Source: Amblyomma americanum (Eukaryota > Arthropoda > Arachnida > Ixodida > Ixodidae). From it: a stretch of DNA of 64,000 nt. Every line of letters begins with the position of its first letter. Position 1 is the first letter of the stretch. The translations under genes were made by a program, and so were the position numbers. Positions 36,401 through 50,300 of the stretch are shown here, piece by piece. The stretch spans positions 62,001 through 126,000 of the forward strand of contig NW_027526500.1 of NCBI RefSeq assembly GCF_052857255.1. Reading direction: 5' to 3'. The notes beneath the pieces were generated by a model. It did no database searches and was not told the DNA's origin. It worked only from the letters and a program-made list of their open reading frames with translations.

Positions 36401-39400
36401 AAACAGCTTGTTTCGCTGTATTAGGCACGAATACATGCTTTTCGCGCAGTTATAAGAGAAAAAGTTTAGACGCGTATCAGAGGAACAATTGTAAAACCGA
36501 TGTGTTGTGATTTAGCTCGTTTCGGTCTAAAACAGCTTGTTTCGCTGTATTAAGCAGAAATACATGCTTTTCGCGCAGTGATAAGAGAAAAAGCTTTAAA
36601 GGCGTGTCACAGGGACACTTGTAAAACCGATGTGTTCAGATTTACCTCGTTTCGGTCTAAAACAGCTTGTTTCGTTGGACTAAGCACGAATACATGCTTT
36701 TCGCGCAGCTATAAGAGAAAAAAGAGTTGACGCGTATCAGATTAACACTTGTAAAACCGATGTGTTGTGATTTAGCTCGTTTCGGTCTAAAACAGCTTGT
36801 TTCGCTGTATTAAGCAAGAATACATGCTTTTCGCGCAGTTATAAGAGAAAAAAATTTGACGCGTATCAGAGGAACACTTGTAAAACCGATGTGTTCAGAT
36901 TTAGCTCGTTTCGGTCTAAAACAGCTTGTTTCGTTGTATTAAGCAAGAATACATGCTTTTCGCGCAGTTATAACAGAAAAAGTTTTGACGCGTATTAGAG
37001 AGACACTTGTAAAACCGATGTGTTGTGATTTAGCTCGTTTCGGTCTAAAACAGCTTGTTTCGTTGTATTAAGCAAGAATACAAGCTTTTCGCGCAGTTAT
37101 AAGAGAAAAAGTTTTGACGAGTATCACGTGGAACACTTGTAATACCGATGTGTTGTGATTTAGCTCGTTTCGGTCTAAAACAACTTGATTCGCTGTATTA
37201 AGCAAGAATACATGCTTTTCGCGCAGTTATAAAAGAAAAAGTTTTGACGCTAATCAGAGGAACACTTGTAAAACCGATGTGTTGTATTTAGCTCATTTCG
37301 GTCTAAAACAGCTTGTTTCGCTGTATTAAGCAAGAATACATGCTTTTCGCGCAGTTATAAGAGAAAAAGTTTTGACGCGTATCAGAGGAACACTTGTAAA
37401 ACCGATGTGTTGTGATTTAGCTCGTTTCGATCTAAAACAGCTTGTTTCGCTGTATTAAGCAAGAATACATGCTTTACGCGCAGTTATAGAAGAAAAAGTT
37501 TTGACGCGTATCAGAGAGACACTTGTAAAACCGATGTGTTGTGATTTAGCTCGTTTCGGTCTAAAACAGCTTGTTTCGTTGTATTAAGCACGAATACATG
37601 CTTTTCGCGCAGTTATAAGAGAAAACGTTTTGACGCGTATCAGAGGAACACTTGTAAAACCGATGTGTTGTGATTTAGCTCGTTTCGGTCTAAAACAGCT
37701 TGTTTCGTTGTATTAAGCAAGAATACAAGCTTTTCGCGCAGTTATAAGAGAAAAAGTTTTGACGAGTATCACGTGGAACACTTGTAATACCGATGTGTTG
37801 TGATTTAGCTCGTTTCGGTCTAAAACAACTTGATTCGCTGTATTAAGCAAGAATACATGCTTTTCGCGCAGTTATAAAAGAAAAAGTTTTGACGCTAATC
37901 AGAGGAACACTTGTAAAACCGATGTGTTGTATTTAGCTCATTTCGGTCTAAAACAGCTTGTTTCGCTGTATTAAGCAAGAATACATGCTTTTCGCGCAGT
38001 TATAAGAGAAAAAGTTTTGACGCGTATCAGAGGAACACTTGTAAAACCGATGTGTTGTGATTTAGCTCGTTTCGATCTAAAACAGCTTGTTTCGCTGTAT
38101 TAAGCAAGAATACATGCTTTACGCGCAGTTATAGAAGAAAAAGTTTTGACGCGTATCAGAGAGACACTTGTAAAACCGATGTGTTGTGATTTAGCTCGTT
38201 TCGGTCTAAAACAGCTTGTTTCGTTGTATTAAGCACGAATACATGCTTTTCGCGCAGTTATAAGAGAAAACGTTTTGACGCGTATCAGAGGAACACTTGT
38301 AAAACCGATGTGTTGTGATTTAGCTCCTTTCGGTCTAAAACAGCTTGTTTCGCTGTATTAGGCACGAATACATGCTTTTCGCGCAGTTATAAGAGAAAAA
38401 GTTTAGACGCGTATCAGAGGAACAATTGTAAAACCGATGTGTTGTGATTTAGCTCGTTTCGGTCTAAAACAGCTTGTTTCGCTGTATTAAGCAGAAATAC
38501 ATGCTTTTCGCGCAGTGATAAGAGAAAAAGCTTTAAAGGCGTGTCACAGGGACACTTGTAAAACCGATGTGTTCAGATTTACCTCGTTTCGGTCTAAAAC
38601 AGCTTGTTTCGTTGGACTAAGCACGAATACATGCTTTTCGCGCAGCTATAAGAGAAAAAAGAGTTGACGCGTATCAGATTAACACTTGTAAAACCGATGT
38701 GTTGTGATTTAGCTCGTTTCGGTCTAAAACAGCTTGTTTCGCTGTATTAAGCAAGAATACATGCTTTTCGCGCAGTTATAAGAGAAAAAAATTTGACGCG
38801 TATCAGAGGAACACTTGTAAAACCGATGTGTTCAGATTTAGCTCGTTTCGGTCTAAAACAGCTTGTTTCGTTGTATTAAGCAAGAATACATGCTTTTCGC
38901 GCAGTTATAACAGAAAAAGTTTTGACGCGTATTAGAGAGACACTTGTAAAACCGATGTGTTGTGATTTAGCTCGTTTCGGTCTAAAACAGCTTGTTTCGT
39001 TGTATTAAGCAAGAATACAAGCTTTTCGCGCAGTTATAAGAGAAAAAGTTTTGACGAGTATCACGTGGAACACTTGTAATACCGATGTGTTGTGATTTAG
39101 CTCGTTTCGGTCTAAAACAACTTGATTCGCTGTATTAAGCAAGAATACATGCTTTTCGCGCAGTTATAAAAGAAAAAGTTTTGACGCTAATCAGAGGAAC
39201 ACTTGTAAAACCGATGTGTTGTATTTAGCTCATTTCGGTCTAAAACAGCTTGTTTCGCTGTATTAAGCAAGAATACATGCTTTTCGCGCAGTTATAAGAG
39301 AAAAAGTTTTGACGCGTATCAGAGGAACACTTGTAAAACCGATGTGTTGTGATTTAGCTCGTTTCGATCTAAAACAGCTTGTTTCGCTGTATTAAGCAAG

Positions 39401-39499
39401 AATACATGCTTTTCGCGCAGTTATAAGAGAAAAAGTTTTGACGCGTATCAGAGAGACACTTGTAAAACCGATGTGTTGTGATTTAGCTCGTTTCGGTCT

Positions 39500-39616
39500 A
39501 AAACAGCTTGTTTCGTTGTACATGCTTTTCGCGCAGTTATAAGAGAAAAAGTTTTGACGAGTATCACGTGGAACACTTGTAATACCGATGTGTTGTGATT
39601 TAGCTCGTTTCGGTCT
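39500..39616 (+). repeat. 117-bp monomer with 13-bp deletion, copy 2
   Basis: Same deletion joint (cgttgtacatgc) as at 33,316, offset 6,184 bp, with matching neighbours on both sides including a gctaatcagagg monomer to the right. It is a duplicated copy of one deletion event. Confidence 0.88.
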
Positions 39617-40240
39617 AAAACAACTTGATTCGCTGTATTAAGCAAGAATACATGCTTTTCGCGCAGTTATAAAAGAAAAAGTTTTGACGCTAATCAGAGG
39701 AACACTTGTAAAACCGATGTGTTGTATTTAGCTCATTTCGGTCTAAAACAGCTTGTTTCGCTGTATTAAGCAAGAATACATGCATTTCGCGCAGTTATAA
39801 GTGAAAAAGTTTTGAGTATTACGTGGATACTTGTAAAACCGAAGTGTTCAGATTTAGCTCGTTTCGGTCTAAAACAGCTTGTTTCGTTGTATTAAGCACG
39901 AATACATGCTTTTCGCGCAGTTATAAGAGAAAACGTTTTGACGAGTATCACGTGGAACACTTGTAATACCGATGTGTTGTGATTTAGCTCGTTTCGGTCT
40001 AAAGCAGCTTGTTTCGCTGTATTAAGCAAGAATACATGCTTTTCGCGCAGTTATAAGAGAAAAAGTTTTGACGCGTATCAGAGGAACACTTGTAAAACCG
40101 ATGTGTTGTGATTTAGCTCATTTCGGTCTAAAACAGCTTGTTTCGTTGTATTAAGCAAGAATACATGCTTTTCGCGCAGTTATAAGAGAAAAAGTTTTGA
40201 CGCGTGTCACAGGGACACTTGTAAAACCGATGTGTTCAGA

Positions 40241-43200
40241 TTTAGCTCGTTTCGGTCTAAAACAGCTTGTTTCGTTGCATTAAGCACGAATACATGCTTT
40301 TCGCGCAGTTATAAGAGAAAAAGTTTTGACGAGTATCACGTGGAACACTTGTAAAACCGATGTGTTCAGATTTAACTCTTTTCGGACTAAAACAGCTTGT
40401 TTCGTTGTATTAAGCACGAATACATGCTTTTCGCGCAGTTATAAGGGAAAAAGTTTTGACGCGTATCACATGGACACTTGGAAAACCGATGTGTTCAGAT
40501 TTAGCTCGTTTTGGTCTAAAACAGCTTGTTTCGTTGTATTAAGCACGAATACATGCTTTTCGTGCAGTTATAAGAGAAAAAGTTTTGGCGCGTATCAGAG
40601 GAACACTTGTAAAACCGATGTGTTGTGATTTAGCTCGTTTCGGTCTAAAACAGCTTGTTTCGCTGTATTAAGCAGAAATACATGCTTTTCGCGCAGTGAT
40701 AAGAGAAAAAGCTTTAAAGGCGTGTCACAGGGACACTTGTAAAACCGATGTGTTCAGATTTACCTCGTTTCGGTCTAAAACAGCTTGTTTTGTTGGACTA
40801 AGCACGAATACATGCTTTTCGCGCAGCTATAAGAGAAAAAAGAGTTGACGCGTATCAGAGGAACACTTGTAAAACCGATGTGTTGTGATTTAGCTCGTTT
40901 CGGTCTAAAACAGCTTGTTTCGCTGTATTAAGCAAGAATACATGCTTTTCGCGCAGTTATAAGAGAAAAAAATTTGACGCGTATCAGAGGAACACTTGTA
41001 AAACCGATGTGTTGTGATTTAGCTCGTTTTAGTCTAAAACAGCTTGTTTCGTTGTATTAAGCAAGAATACATGCTTTTCGCCCAGTTATGAGAGAAAAAG
41101 TTTTGACGCGTATTAGAGAAACACTTGTAAAACCGATGTGTTGTGATTTAGCTCTTTTCGGTCTAAAACAGCTTGTTTCGTTGTATTAAGCAAGAATACA
41201 TGCTTTTCGCGCAGTTATAAGAGAAAAAGTTTTGACGAGTATCACGTGGATACTTGTAAAACCGATGTGTTCAGATTTAGCTCGTTTCGGTCTAAAACAG
41301 CTTGTTTCGTTGTATTAAGCACGAATACATGCTTTTCGCGCAGTTATAACAGAAAAAGTTTTGACGAGTATCACGTGGAACACTTGTAATACCGATGTGT
41401 TGTGATTTAGCTCGTTTCGGTCTAAAACAGCTTGTTTCGCTGTATTAAGCAAGAATACATGCTTTTCGCGCAGTTATAAGAGAAAAAGTTTTGACGAGTA
41501 TCACGTGGAACACTTGTAGTACCGATGTGTTGTGATTTAGCTCGTTTCGGTCTAAAACAACTTGATTCGCTGTATTAAGCAAGAATACATGCTTTTCGCG
41601 CAGTTAAAAAAGAAAAAGTTTTGACGCGTATCAGAGGAACACTTGTAAAACCGATGTGTTGTGATTTAGCTCATTTCGGTCTAAAACAGCTTGTTTCGTT
41701 GTATTAAGCAAGAATACATGCTTTTCGCGCAGTTATAAGAGAAAAAGTTTTGACGAGTATCACGTGGATACTTGTAAAACCGATGTGTTCAGATTTAGCT
41801 CGTTTCTGTCTAAAACAGCTTGTTTCGTTGTATTAAGCACGAATACATGCTTTTCGCGCAGTTAAAAGAGAAAAAGTTTTGACGAGTATCACGTGGAACA
41901 CTTGTAATACCGATGTGTTGTGATTTAGCTCGTTTCGGTCTAAAACATCTTCTTTCGCTGTATTAAGCAAGAATACATGCTTTTCGCGCCGTTATAAGAG
42001 AAAAAGTTTTGACGCGTATCAGAGGAACACTTGTAAAACCGATGTGTTGTGATTTAGCTCGTTTCGGTCTAAAACATCTTGTTTCGCTGTATTAAGCAAG
42101 AATACATGCTTTTCGCGCAGTTATAAGAGAAAAAGTTTTGACGCGTATCAGAGGAACACTTGTAAAACCGATGTGTTGTGATTTATCTCGTTTCGGTCTA
42201 AAACAACTTCTTTCGCTGTATTAAGCAAGAATACATGCTTTTCGCGCCGTTATAAGAGAAAAAGTTTTGACGCGTATCAGAGGAACACTTGTAAAACCGA
42301 TGTGTTGTGATTTAGCTCGTTTCGGTCTAAAACATCTTGTTTCGCTGTATTAAGCAAGAATACATGCTTTTCGCGCAGTTATAAGAGAAAAAGTTTTGAC
42401 GCGTATCAGAGGAACACTTGTAAAACCGATGTGTTGTGATTTATCTCGTTTCGGTCTAAAACAACTTGTTTCGCTGTATTAAGCAAGAATACATGCTTTT
42501 CGCGCAGTTATAAGAGAAAAAGTTTTGACGCGTATCAGAGGAACACTTGTAAAACCGATGTGTTGTGATTTAGCTCGTTTCGGTCTAAAACAGCTTGTTT
42601 CGCTGTATTAAGCAAGAATACATGCTTTTCGCGCAGTTATAAGAGAAAAAGTTTTGACGCGTATCAGAGGAACACTGTAAAACCGATGTGTTCAGATTTA
42701 GTTCGTTTCGGTCTAAAACAGCTTGTTTCGTTGTATTAAGCACGAATACATGCTTTACGCGCAGTTATAGAAGAAAAAGTTTTGACGCGTATCAGAGACA
42801 CTTGTAAAACCGATATGTTGTGATTTAGCTCGTTTCGGTCTAAAACAGCTTGTTTCGTTGTATTAAGCAAGAATACATGCTTTTCGCGCGGTTATAAGAG
42901 AAAAAGTTGACGAGTATCACGTGGATACTTGTAAAACCGATGTGTTCAGATTTAGCTCGTTTCGGTCTAAAACAGCTTGTTTCGTTGTATTAAGCACGAA
43001 TACATGCTTTTCGCGCAGTTATAAGAGAAAAAGTTTTGACGAGTATCACGTGGAACACTTGTAATACCGATGTGTTGTGATTTAGCTCGTTTCGGTGTAA
43101 AACAGCTTGTTTCGTAGTATTAAGCAAGAATACATGCTTTTCGCGCAGTTATAAGAGAAAAAGTTTTGACGCGTATTAGAGGAACACTTGTAAAACCGAT

Positions 43201-43724
43201 GTGTTGTGATTTAGCTCATTTCGGTCTAAAACAGCTTGTTTCGCTGTATTAAGCAAGAATACATGCTTTTCGCGCAGTTAAAAGAGAAAAAGTTTTGACG
43301 AGTATCACGTGGATACTTGCAAAACCGATGTGTTCAGATTTAGCTCGTTTCGGTCTAAAACAGCTTGTTTCGTTGTATTAAGCACGAATACATGCTTTTC
43401 GCGCAGTTAAAAGAGAAAAAGTTTTGACGAGTATCACGTGGAACACTTGTAATACCGATGTGTTGTGATTTAGCTCGTTTCGGTCTAAAACAGCTTGTTT
43501 CGCTGTATTAAGCAAGAATACATGCTTTTCGCGCAGTTATAAGAGAAAAAGTTTTGACGAGTATCACGTGGAACACTTGTAGTACCGATGTGTTGTGATT
43601 TAGCTCGTTTCGGTCTAAAACGACTTGATTCGCTGTATTAAGCAAGAATACATGCTTTTCGCGCAGTTATAAGAGAAAAAGTTTTGACGAGTATCACGTG
43701 GATACTTGTAAAACCGATGTGTTC
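40241..43724. repeat. 3,616-bp tandem duplication, copy 1
   Basis: Landmarks repeat at +3,616 bp: the aactctttt marker (40,362 and 43,978), cccagttatgag (41,081 and 44,697), and the one-base-deleted aacactgtaaaacc (42,671 and 46,287). The ttctgtct landmark is instead offset by 3,874 bp, which is 258 bp (two monomers) more; copy 2 has two extra monomers near 45.3-45.6 kb, while copy 1 repeats an aacatctt monomer pair at 42.0-42.5 kb. The total spacing is thus restored by compensating gains. Copy 1 also has a hybrid monomer at 40,259. Confidence 0.8.
40259..40388 (+). repeat. Hybrid monomer removing one repeat
   Basis: It begins as a class 2 monomer (cacgtggaacacttgtaa) but continues as class 3 with 'cag' (aaccgatgtgttcagatttaactc). 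The equivalent place near 34,140-34,316 has two separate monomers, so one was lost by exchange within the shared ggaacacttgtaa. The result keeps a reading frame open across the joint by chance. Confidence 0.82.
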
Positions 43725-46700
43725 AGATTTAGCTCGTTTCGGTCTAAAACAGCTTGTTTCGTTGCATTAAGCACGAATACATGCTTTTCGCGCAGTTATA
43801 AGAGAAAAAGTTTTGACGAGTATCACGTGGAACACTTGTAATACCGATGTGTTGTGATTTGGCTCGTTTCGGTCTAAAACAGCTTGTTTCGTTGTATTAA
43901 GCAAGAATACATGCTTTTCGCGCAGTTATAAGAGAAAAAGTTTTGACGCGTATCAGAGGAACACTTGTAAAACCGATGTGTTCAGATTTAACTCTTTTCG
44001 GACTAAAACAGCTTGTTTCGTTGTATTAAGCACGAATACATGCTTTTCGCGCAGTTATAAGGGAAAAAGTTTTGACGCGTATCACATGGACACTTGGAAA
44101 ACCGATGTGTTCAGATTTAGCTCGTTTTGGTCTAAAACAGCTTGTTTCGTTGTATTAAGCACGAATACATGCTTTTCGTGCAGTTATAAGAGAAAAAGTT
44201 TTGGCGCGTATCAGAGGAACACTTGTAAAACCGATGTGTTGTGATTTAGCTCGTTTCGGTCTAAAACAGCTTGTTTCGCTGTATTAAGCAGAAATACATG
44301 CTTTTCGCGCAGTGATAAGAGAAAAAGCTTTAAAGGCGTGTCACAGGGACACTTGTAAAACCGATGTGTTCAGATTTACCTCGTTTCGGTCTAAAACAGC
44401 TTGTTTTGTTGGACTAAGCACGAATACATGCTTTTCGCGCAGCTATAAGAGAAAAAAGAGTTGACGCGTATCAGAGGAACACTTGTAAAACCGATGTGTT
44501 GTGATTTAGCTCGTTTCGGTCTAAAACAGCTTGTTTCGCTGTATTAAGCAAGAATACATGCTTTTCGCGCAGTTATAAGAGAAAAAAATTTGACGCGTAT
44601 CAGAGGAACACTTGTAAAACCGATGTGTTGTGATTTAGCTCGTTTTAGTCTAAAACAGCTTGTTTCGTTGTATTAAGCAAGAATACATGCTTTTCGCCCA
44701 GTTATGAGAGAAAAAGTTTTGACGCGTATTAGAGAAACACTTGTAAAACCGATGTGTTGTGATTTAGCTCTTTTCGGTCTAAAACAGCTTGTTTCGTTGT
44801 ATTAAGCAAGAATACATGCTTTTCGCGCAGTTATAAGAGAAAAAGTTTTGACGAGTATCACGTGGATACTTGTAAAACCGATGTGTTCAGATTTAGCTCG
44901 TTTCGGTCTAAAACAGCTTGTTTCGTTGTATTAAGCACGAATACATGCTTTTCGCGCAGTTATAACAGAAAAAGTTTTGACGAGTATCACGTGGAACACT
45001 TGTAATACCGATGTGTTGTGATTTAGCTCGTTTCGGTCTAAAACAGCTTGTTTCGCTGTATTAAGCAAGAATACATGCTTTTCGCGCAGTTATAAGAGAA
45101 AAAGTTTTGACGAGTATCACGTGGAACACTTGTAGTACCGATGTGTTGTGATTTAGCTCGTTTCGGTCTAAAACAACTTGATTCGCTGTATTAAGCAAGA
45201 ATACATGCTTTTCGCGCAGTTAAAAAAGAAAAAGTTTTGACGCGTATCAGAGGAACACTTGTAAAACCGATGTGTTGTGATTTAGCTCATTTCGGTCTAA
45301 AACAGCTTGTTTCGCTGTATTAAGCAAGAATACATGCTTTTCGCGCAGTTAAAAGAGAAAAAGTTTTGACGAGTATCACGTGGATACTTGTAAAACCGAT
45401 GTGTTCAGATTTAGCACGTTTCGGTCTAAAACAGCTTGTTTCGTTGTATTAAGCAAGAATACATGCTTTTCGCGCAGTTATAAGAGAAAAAGTTTTGACG
45501 CGTATTAGAGAGACACTTGTAAAACCGATGTGTTGTGATTTAGCTCGTTTCGGTCTAAAACAGCTTGTTTCGTTGTATTAAGCAAGAATACATGCTTTTC
45601 GCGCAGTTATAAGAGAAAAAGTTTTGACGAGTATCACGTGGATACTTGTAAAACCGATGTGTTCAGATTTAGCTCGTTTCTGTCTAAAACAGCGTGTTTC
45701 GTTGTATTAAGCACGAATACATGCTTTTCGCGCAGTTAAAAGAGAAAAAGTTTTGACGAGTATCACGTGGAACACTTGTAATACCGATGTGTTGTGATTT
45801 AGCTCGTTTCGGTCTAAAACAGCTTCTTTCGCTGTATTAAGCAAGAATACATGCTTTTCGCGCCGTTATAAGAGAAAAAGTTTTGACGCGTATCAGAGGA
45901 ACACTTGTAAAACCGATGTGTTGTGATTTAGCTCGTTTCGGTCTAAAACATCTTGTTTCGCTGTATTAAGCAAGAATACATGCTTTTCGCGCAGTTATAA
46001 GAGAAAAAGTTTTGACGCGTATCAGAGGAACACTTGTAAAACCGATGTGTTGTGATTTAGCTCGTTTCGGTCTAAAACAACTTGTTTCGCTGTATTAAGC
46101 AAGAATACATGCTTTTCGCGCAGTTATAAGAGAAAAAGTTTTGACGCGTATCAGAGGAACACTTGTAAAACCGATGTGTTGTGATTTAGCTCGTTTCGGT
46201 CTAAAACAGCTTGTTTCGCTGTATTAAGCAAGAATACATGCTTTTCGCGCAGTTATAAGAGAAAAAGTTTTGACGCGTATCAGAGGAACACTGTAAAACC
46301 AATGTGTTCAGATTTAGTTCGTTTCGGTCTAAAACAGCTTGTTTCGTTGTATTAAGCACGAATACATGCTTTACGCGCAGTTATAGAAGAAAAAGTTTTG
46401 ACGCGTATCAGAGACACTTGTAAAACCGATATGTTGTGATTTAGCTCGTTTCGGTCTAAAACAGCTTGTTTCGTTGTATTAGGCACGAATACATGCTTTA
46501 CGCGCAGTTATAGAAGAAAAAGTTTTGACGCGTATCAGAGACACTTGTAAAACCGATATGTTGTGATTTAGCTCGTTTCGGTCTAAAACAGCTTGTTTCG
46601 TTGTATTAAGCACGAATACATGCTTTTCGCGCAGTTATAAGAGAAAAAGTTTTGACGAGTATCACGTGGAACACTTGTAATACCGATGTGTTGTGATTTA

Positions 46701-47340
46701 GCTCGTTTCGGTGTAAAACAGCTTGTTTCGTAGTATTAAGCAAGAATACATGCTTTTCGCGCAGTTATAAGAGAAAAAGTTTTGACGCGTATTAGAGGAA
46801 CACTTGTAAAACCGATGTGTTGTGATTTAGCTCATTTCGGTCTAAAACAGCTTGTTTCGCTGTATTAAGCAAGAATACATGCTTTTCGCGCAGTTAAAAG
46901 AGAAAAAGTTTTGACGAGTATCACGTGGATACTTGCAAAACCGATGTGTTCAGATTTAGCTCGTTTCGGTCTAAAACAGCTTGTTTCGTTGTATTAAGCA
47001 CGAATACATGCTTTTCGCGCAGTTAAAAGAGAAAAAGTTTTGACGAGTATCACGTGGAACACTTGTAATACCGATGTGTTGTGATTTAGCTCGTTTCGGT
47101 CTAAAACAGCTTGTTTCGCTGTATTAAGCAAGAATACATGCTTTTCGCGCAGTTATAAGAGAAAAAGTTTTGACGAGTATCACGTGGAACACTTGTAGTA
47201 CCGATGTGTTGTGATTTAGCTCGTTTCGGTCTAAAACGACTTGATTCGCTGTATTAAGCAAGAATACATGCTTTTCGCGCAGTTATAAGAGAAAAAGTTT
47301 TGACGAGTATCACGTGGATACTTGTAAAACCGATGTGTTC
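43725..47340. repeat. 3,616-bp tandem duplication, copy 2
   Basis: Follows copy 1 directly. The breakpoint lies near 43.72 kb, where the sequence changes from a class 1 monomer to one with ttgcattaagcacg, which matches the context at 40.27 kb. The equivalent end is near 47,340. Copy 2 has two tandem short atcagagac monomers at about 46.37-46.60 kb where copy 1 has one followed by a cgcggttataag monomer, so it was locally re-expanded after duplication. Confidence 0.78.
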
Positions 47341-50300
47341 AGATTTAGCTCGTTTCGGTCTAAAACAGCTTGTTTCGTTGTATTAAGCAAGAATACATGC
47401 TTTTCGCGCAGGTATAAGAGAAAAAGTTTTGACGCGTATTAGAGAGACACTTGTAAAACCGATGTGTTGTGATTAGCTCGTTTCGGTCTAAAACAGCTTG
47501 TTTCATTTGTATTAAGCAAGAATACATGCTTTTCGCGCAGTTATAAGAGAAAAAGTTTTGACGAGTATCACGTGGATACTTGTAAAACCGATGTGTTCAG
47601 ATTTAGCTCGTTTCGGTCAAAAACAGCTTGTTTCGTTGTATTAAGCACGAATACATGCTTTTCGCGCAGTTAAAAGAGAAAAAGTTTTGACGAGTATCAC
47701 GTGGAACACTTGTAATACCGATGTGTTGTGATTTAGCTCGTTTCGGTCTAAAACAGCTTGTTTCGCTGTATTAAGCAAGAATACATGCTTTTCGCGCAGT
47801 TATAAAAGAAAAAGTTTTGACGCGTATCAGAGGAACACTTGTAAAACCGATGTGTTGTGATTTAGCTCGTTTCGGTCTAAAACAGCTTGTTTCGCTGTAT
47901 TAAGCAAGAATACATGCTTTTCGCGCAGTTATAAAAGAAAAAGTTTTGACGCGTATCAGAGGAACACTTGTAAAACCGATGTGTTGTGATTTAGCTCATT
48001 TCGGTCTAAAACAGCTTGTTTCGCTGTATTAAGCAAGAAGACATGCTTTTCGCGCAGTTAAAAGAGAAAAAGTTTTGACGAGTATCACGTGGATACTTGT
48101 AAAACCGATGTGTTCAGATTTAGCTCGTTTCGGTCTAAAACAGCTTGTTTCGTTGTATTAAGCAAGAATACATGGTTTTCGCGCAGTTATAAGAGAAAAA
48201 GTTTTGACGAGTATCACGTGGATACTTGTAAAACCGATGTGTTCAGATTTAGCTAGTTTCGGTCTAAAACAGCTTGTTTCGTTGTATTAAGCACGAATAC
48301 ATGCTTTTCGCGCAGTTAAAAGAGAAAAAGTTTTGACGAGTATCACGTGGAACACTTGTAATACCGATGTGTTGTGATTTAGCTCGTTTCGGTCTAAAAC
48401 GACTTGATTCGCTGTATTAAGCAAGAATACATGCTTTTCGCGCAGTTATAAGAGAAAAAGTTTTGACGAGTATCACGTGGATACTTGTAAAACCGATGTG
48501 TTCAGATTTAGCTCGTTTCGGTCTAAAACAGCTTGTTTCGTTGTATTAAGCAAGAATACATGCTTTTCGCGCCGTTATAAGAGAAAAAGATTGACGCGTA
48601 TCAGAGGAACACTTGTAAAACCGATGTGTTGTGATTTAGCTCATTTCTGTCTAAAACATCTTGTTTCGCTGTATTAAGCAAGAATACATGCTTTTCGCGC
48701 AGTTATAAGAGAAAAAGTTTTGACGCGTATCAGAGGAACACTTGTAAAACCGATGTGTTGTGATTTAGCTCGTTTCGGTCTAAAACAGCTTGTTTCGCTG
48801 TATTAAGCAAGAATACATGCTTTTCGCGCAGTTATAAGAGAAAAAGTTTTGACGCGTATCAGAGGAACACTTGTAAAACCGATGTGTTCAGATTTAGCTC
48901 GTTTCGGTCTAAAACAGCTTGTTTCGTTGTATTAAGCAAGAATACATGCTTTACGCGCAGTTATAGAAGAAAAAGTTTTGACGCGTATCAGAGACACTTG
49001 TAAAACCGATGTGTTGTGATTTAGCTCGTTTCGGTCTAAAACAGCTTGTTTCGTTGTGTTAAGCAAGAATACATGCTTTTCGCGCAGTTATAAGAGAAAA
49101 AGTTTTGACGAGTATCACGTGGATACTTGTAAAACCGATGTGTTCAGATTTAGCTCGTTTCGGTCAAAAACAGCTTGTTTCGTTGTATTAAGCACGAATA
49201 CATGCTTTTCGCGCAGTTAAAAGAGAAAAAGTTTTGACGAGTATCACGTGGAACACTTGTAATATCGATGTGTTGTGATTTAGCTCGTTTCGGTCTAAAA
49301 CAGCTTGTTTCGCTGTATTAAGCAAGAATACATGCTTTTCGCGCAGTTATAAAAGAAAAAGTTTTGACGCGTATCAGAGGAACACTTGTAAAACCGATGT
49401 GTTGTGATTTAGCTCATTTCGGTCTAAAACAACTTGTTTCGCTGTATTAAGCAAGAATACATGCTTTTCGCGCAGTTATAAGAAAAAGTTTTGACGAGTA
49501 TCACAAGGATACTTGTAAAACCGATGTGTTCAGATTTAGCTCGTTTCGGTCTAAAACAGCTTGTTTCGTTGTATTAAGCAAGAATACATGCTTTTCGCGC
49601 AGTTATAAGAGAAAAAGTTTTGACGCGTATTAGAGAGACACTTGTAAAACCGATGTGTTGTGATTTAGCTCGTTTCGGTCTAAAACAGCTTGTTTCGTTG
49701 TATTAAGCAAGAATACATGCTTTTCGCGCAGTTATAAGAGAAAAAGTTTTGACGAGTATCACGTGGATACTTGTAAAACCGATGTGTTCAGATTTAGCTC
49801 GTTTCGGTCAAAAACAGCTTGTTTCGTTGTATTAAGCACGAATACATGCTTTTCGCGCAGTTAAAAGAGAAAAAGTTTTGACGAGTATCACGTGGAACAC
49901 TTGTAATACCGATGTGTTGTGATTTAGCTCGTTTCGGTCTAAAACAGCTTGTTTCGCTGTATTAAGCAAGAATACATGCTTTTCGCGCAGTTATAAGAGA
50001 AAAAGTTTTGACGAGTATCACGTGGAACACTTGTACTACCGATGTGTTGTGATTTAGCTCGTTTCGGTTTAAAACAACTTGATTCGCTGTATTAAGCAAG
50101 AATACATGCTTTTCGCGCAGTTATAAAAGAAAAAGTTTTGACGCGTATCAGAGGAACACTTGTAAAACCGATATGTTGTGATTTAGCTCATTTCGGTCTA
50201 AAACAGCTTGTTTCGCTGTATTAAGCAAGAATACATGCTTTTCGCGCAGTTAAAAGAGAAAAAGTTTTGACGAGTATCACGTGGATACTTGTAAAACCGA

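Larger units (their letters stand above)
33164..40240. repeat. Array domain 4: 1.94-kb and 0.64-kb duplications
   Basis: Only satellite. The rare variant ttaggcacgaatacatg occurs at 36,421 and 38,358, 1,937 bp apart (about 15 monomers), with similar flanks. The gctaatcagagg variant recurs near 33,505, 37,251, 37,893, 39,185 and 39,690; the 37,251/37,893 pair marks a nested shift of about 642 bp (5 monomers). A 117-bp monomer occurs at both 33,316 and 39,500, 6,184 bp apart, linking the left and right ends of this domain. The aactctttt marker is present at 34,307. Limits are approximate. Confidence 0.75.
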
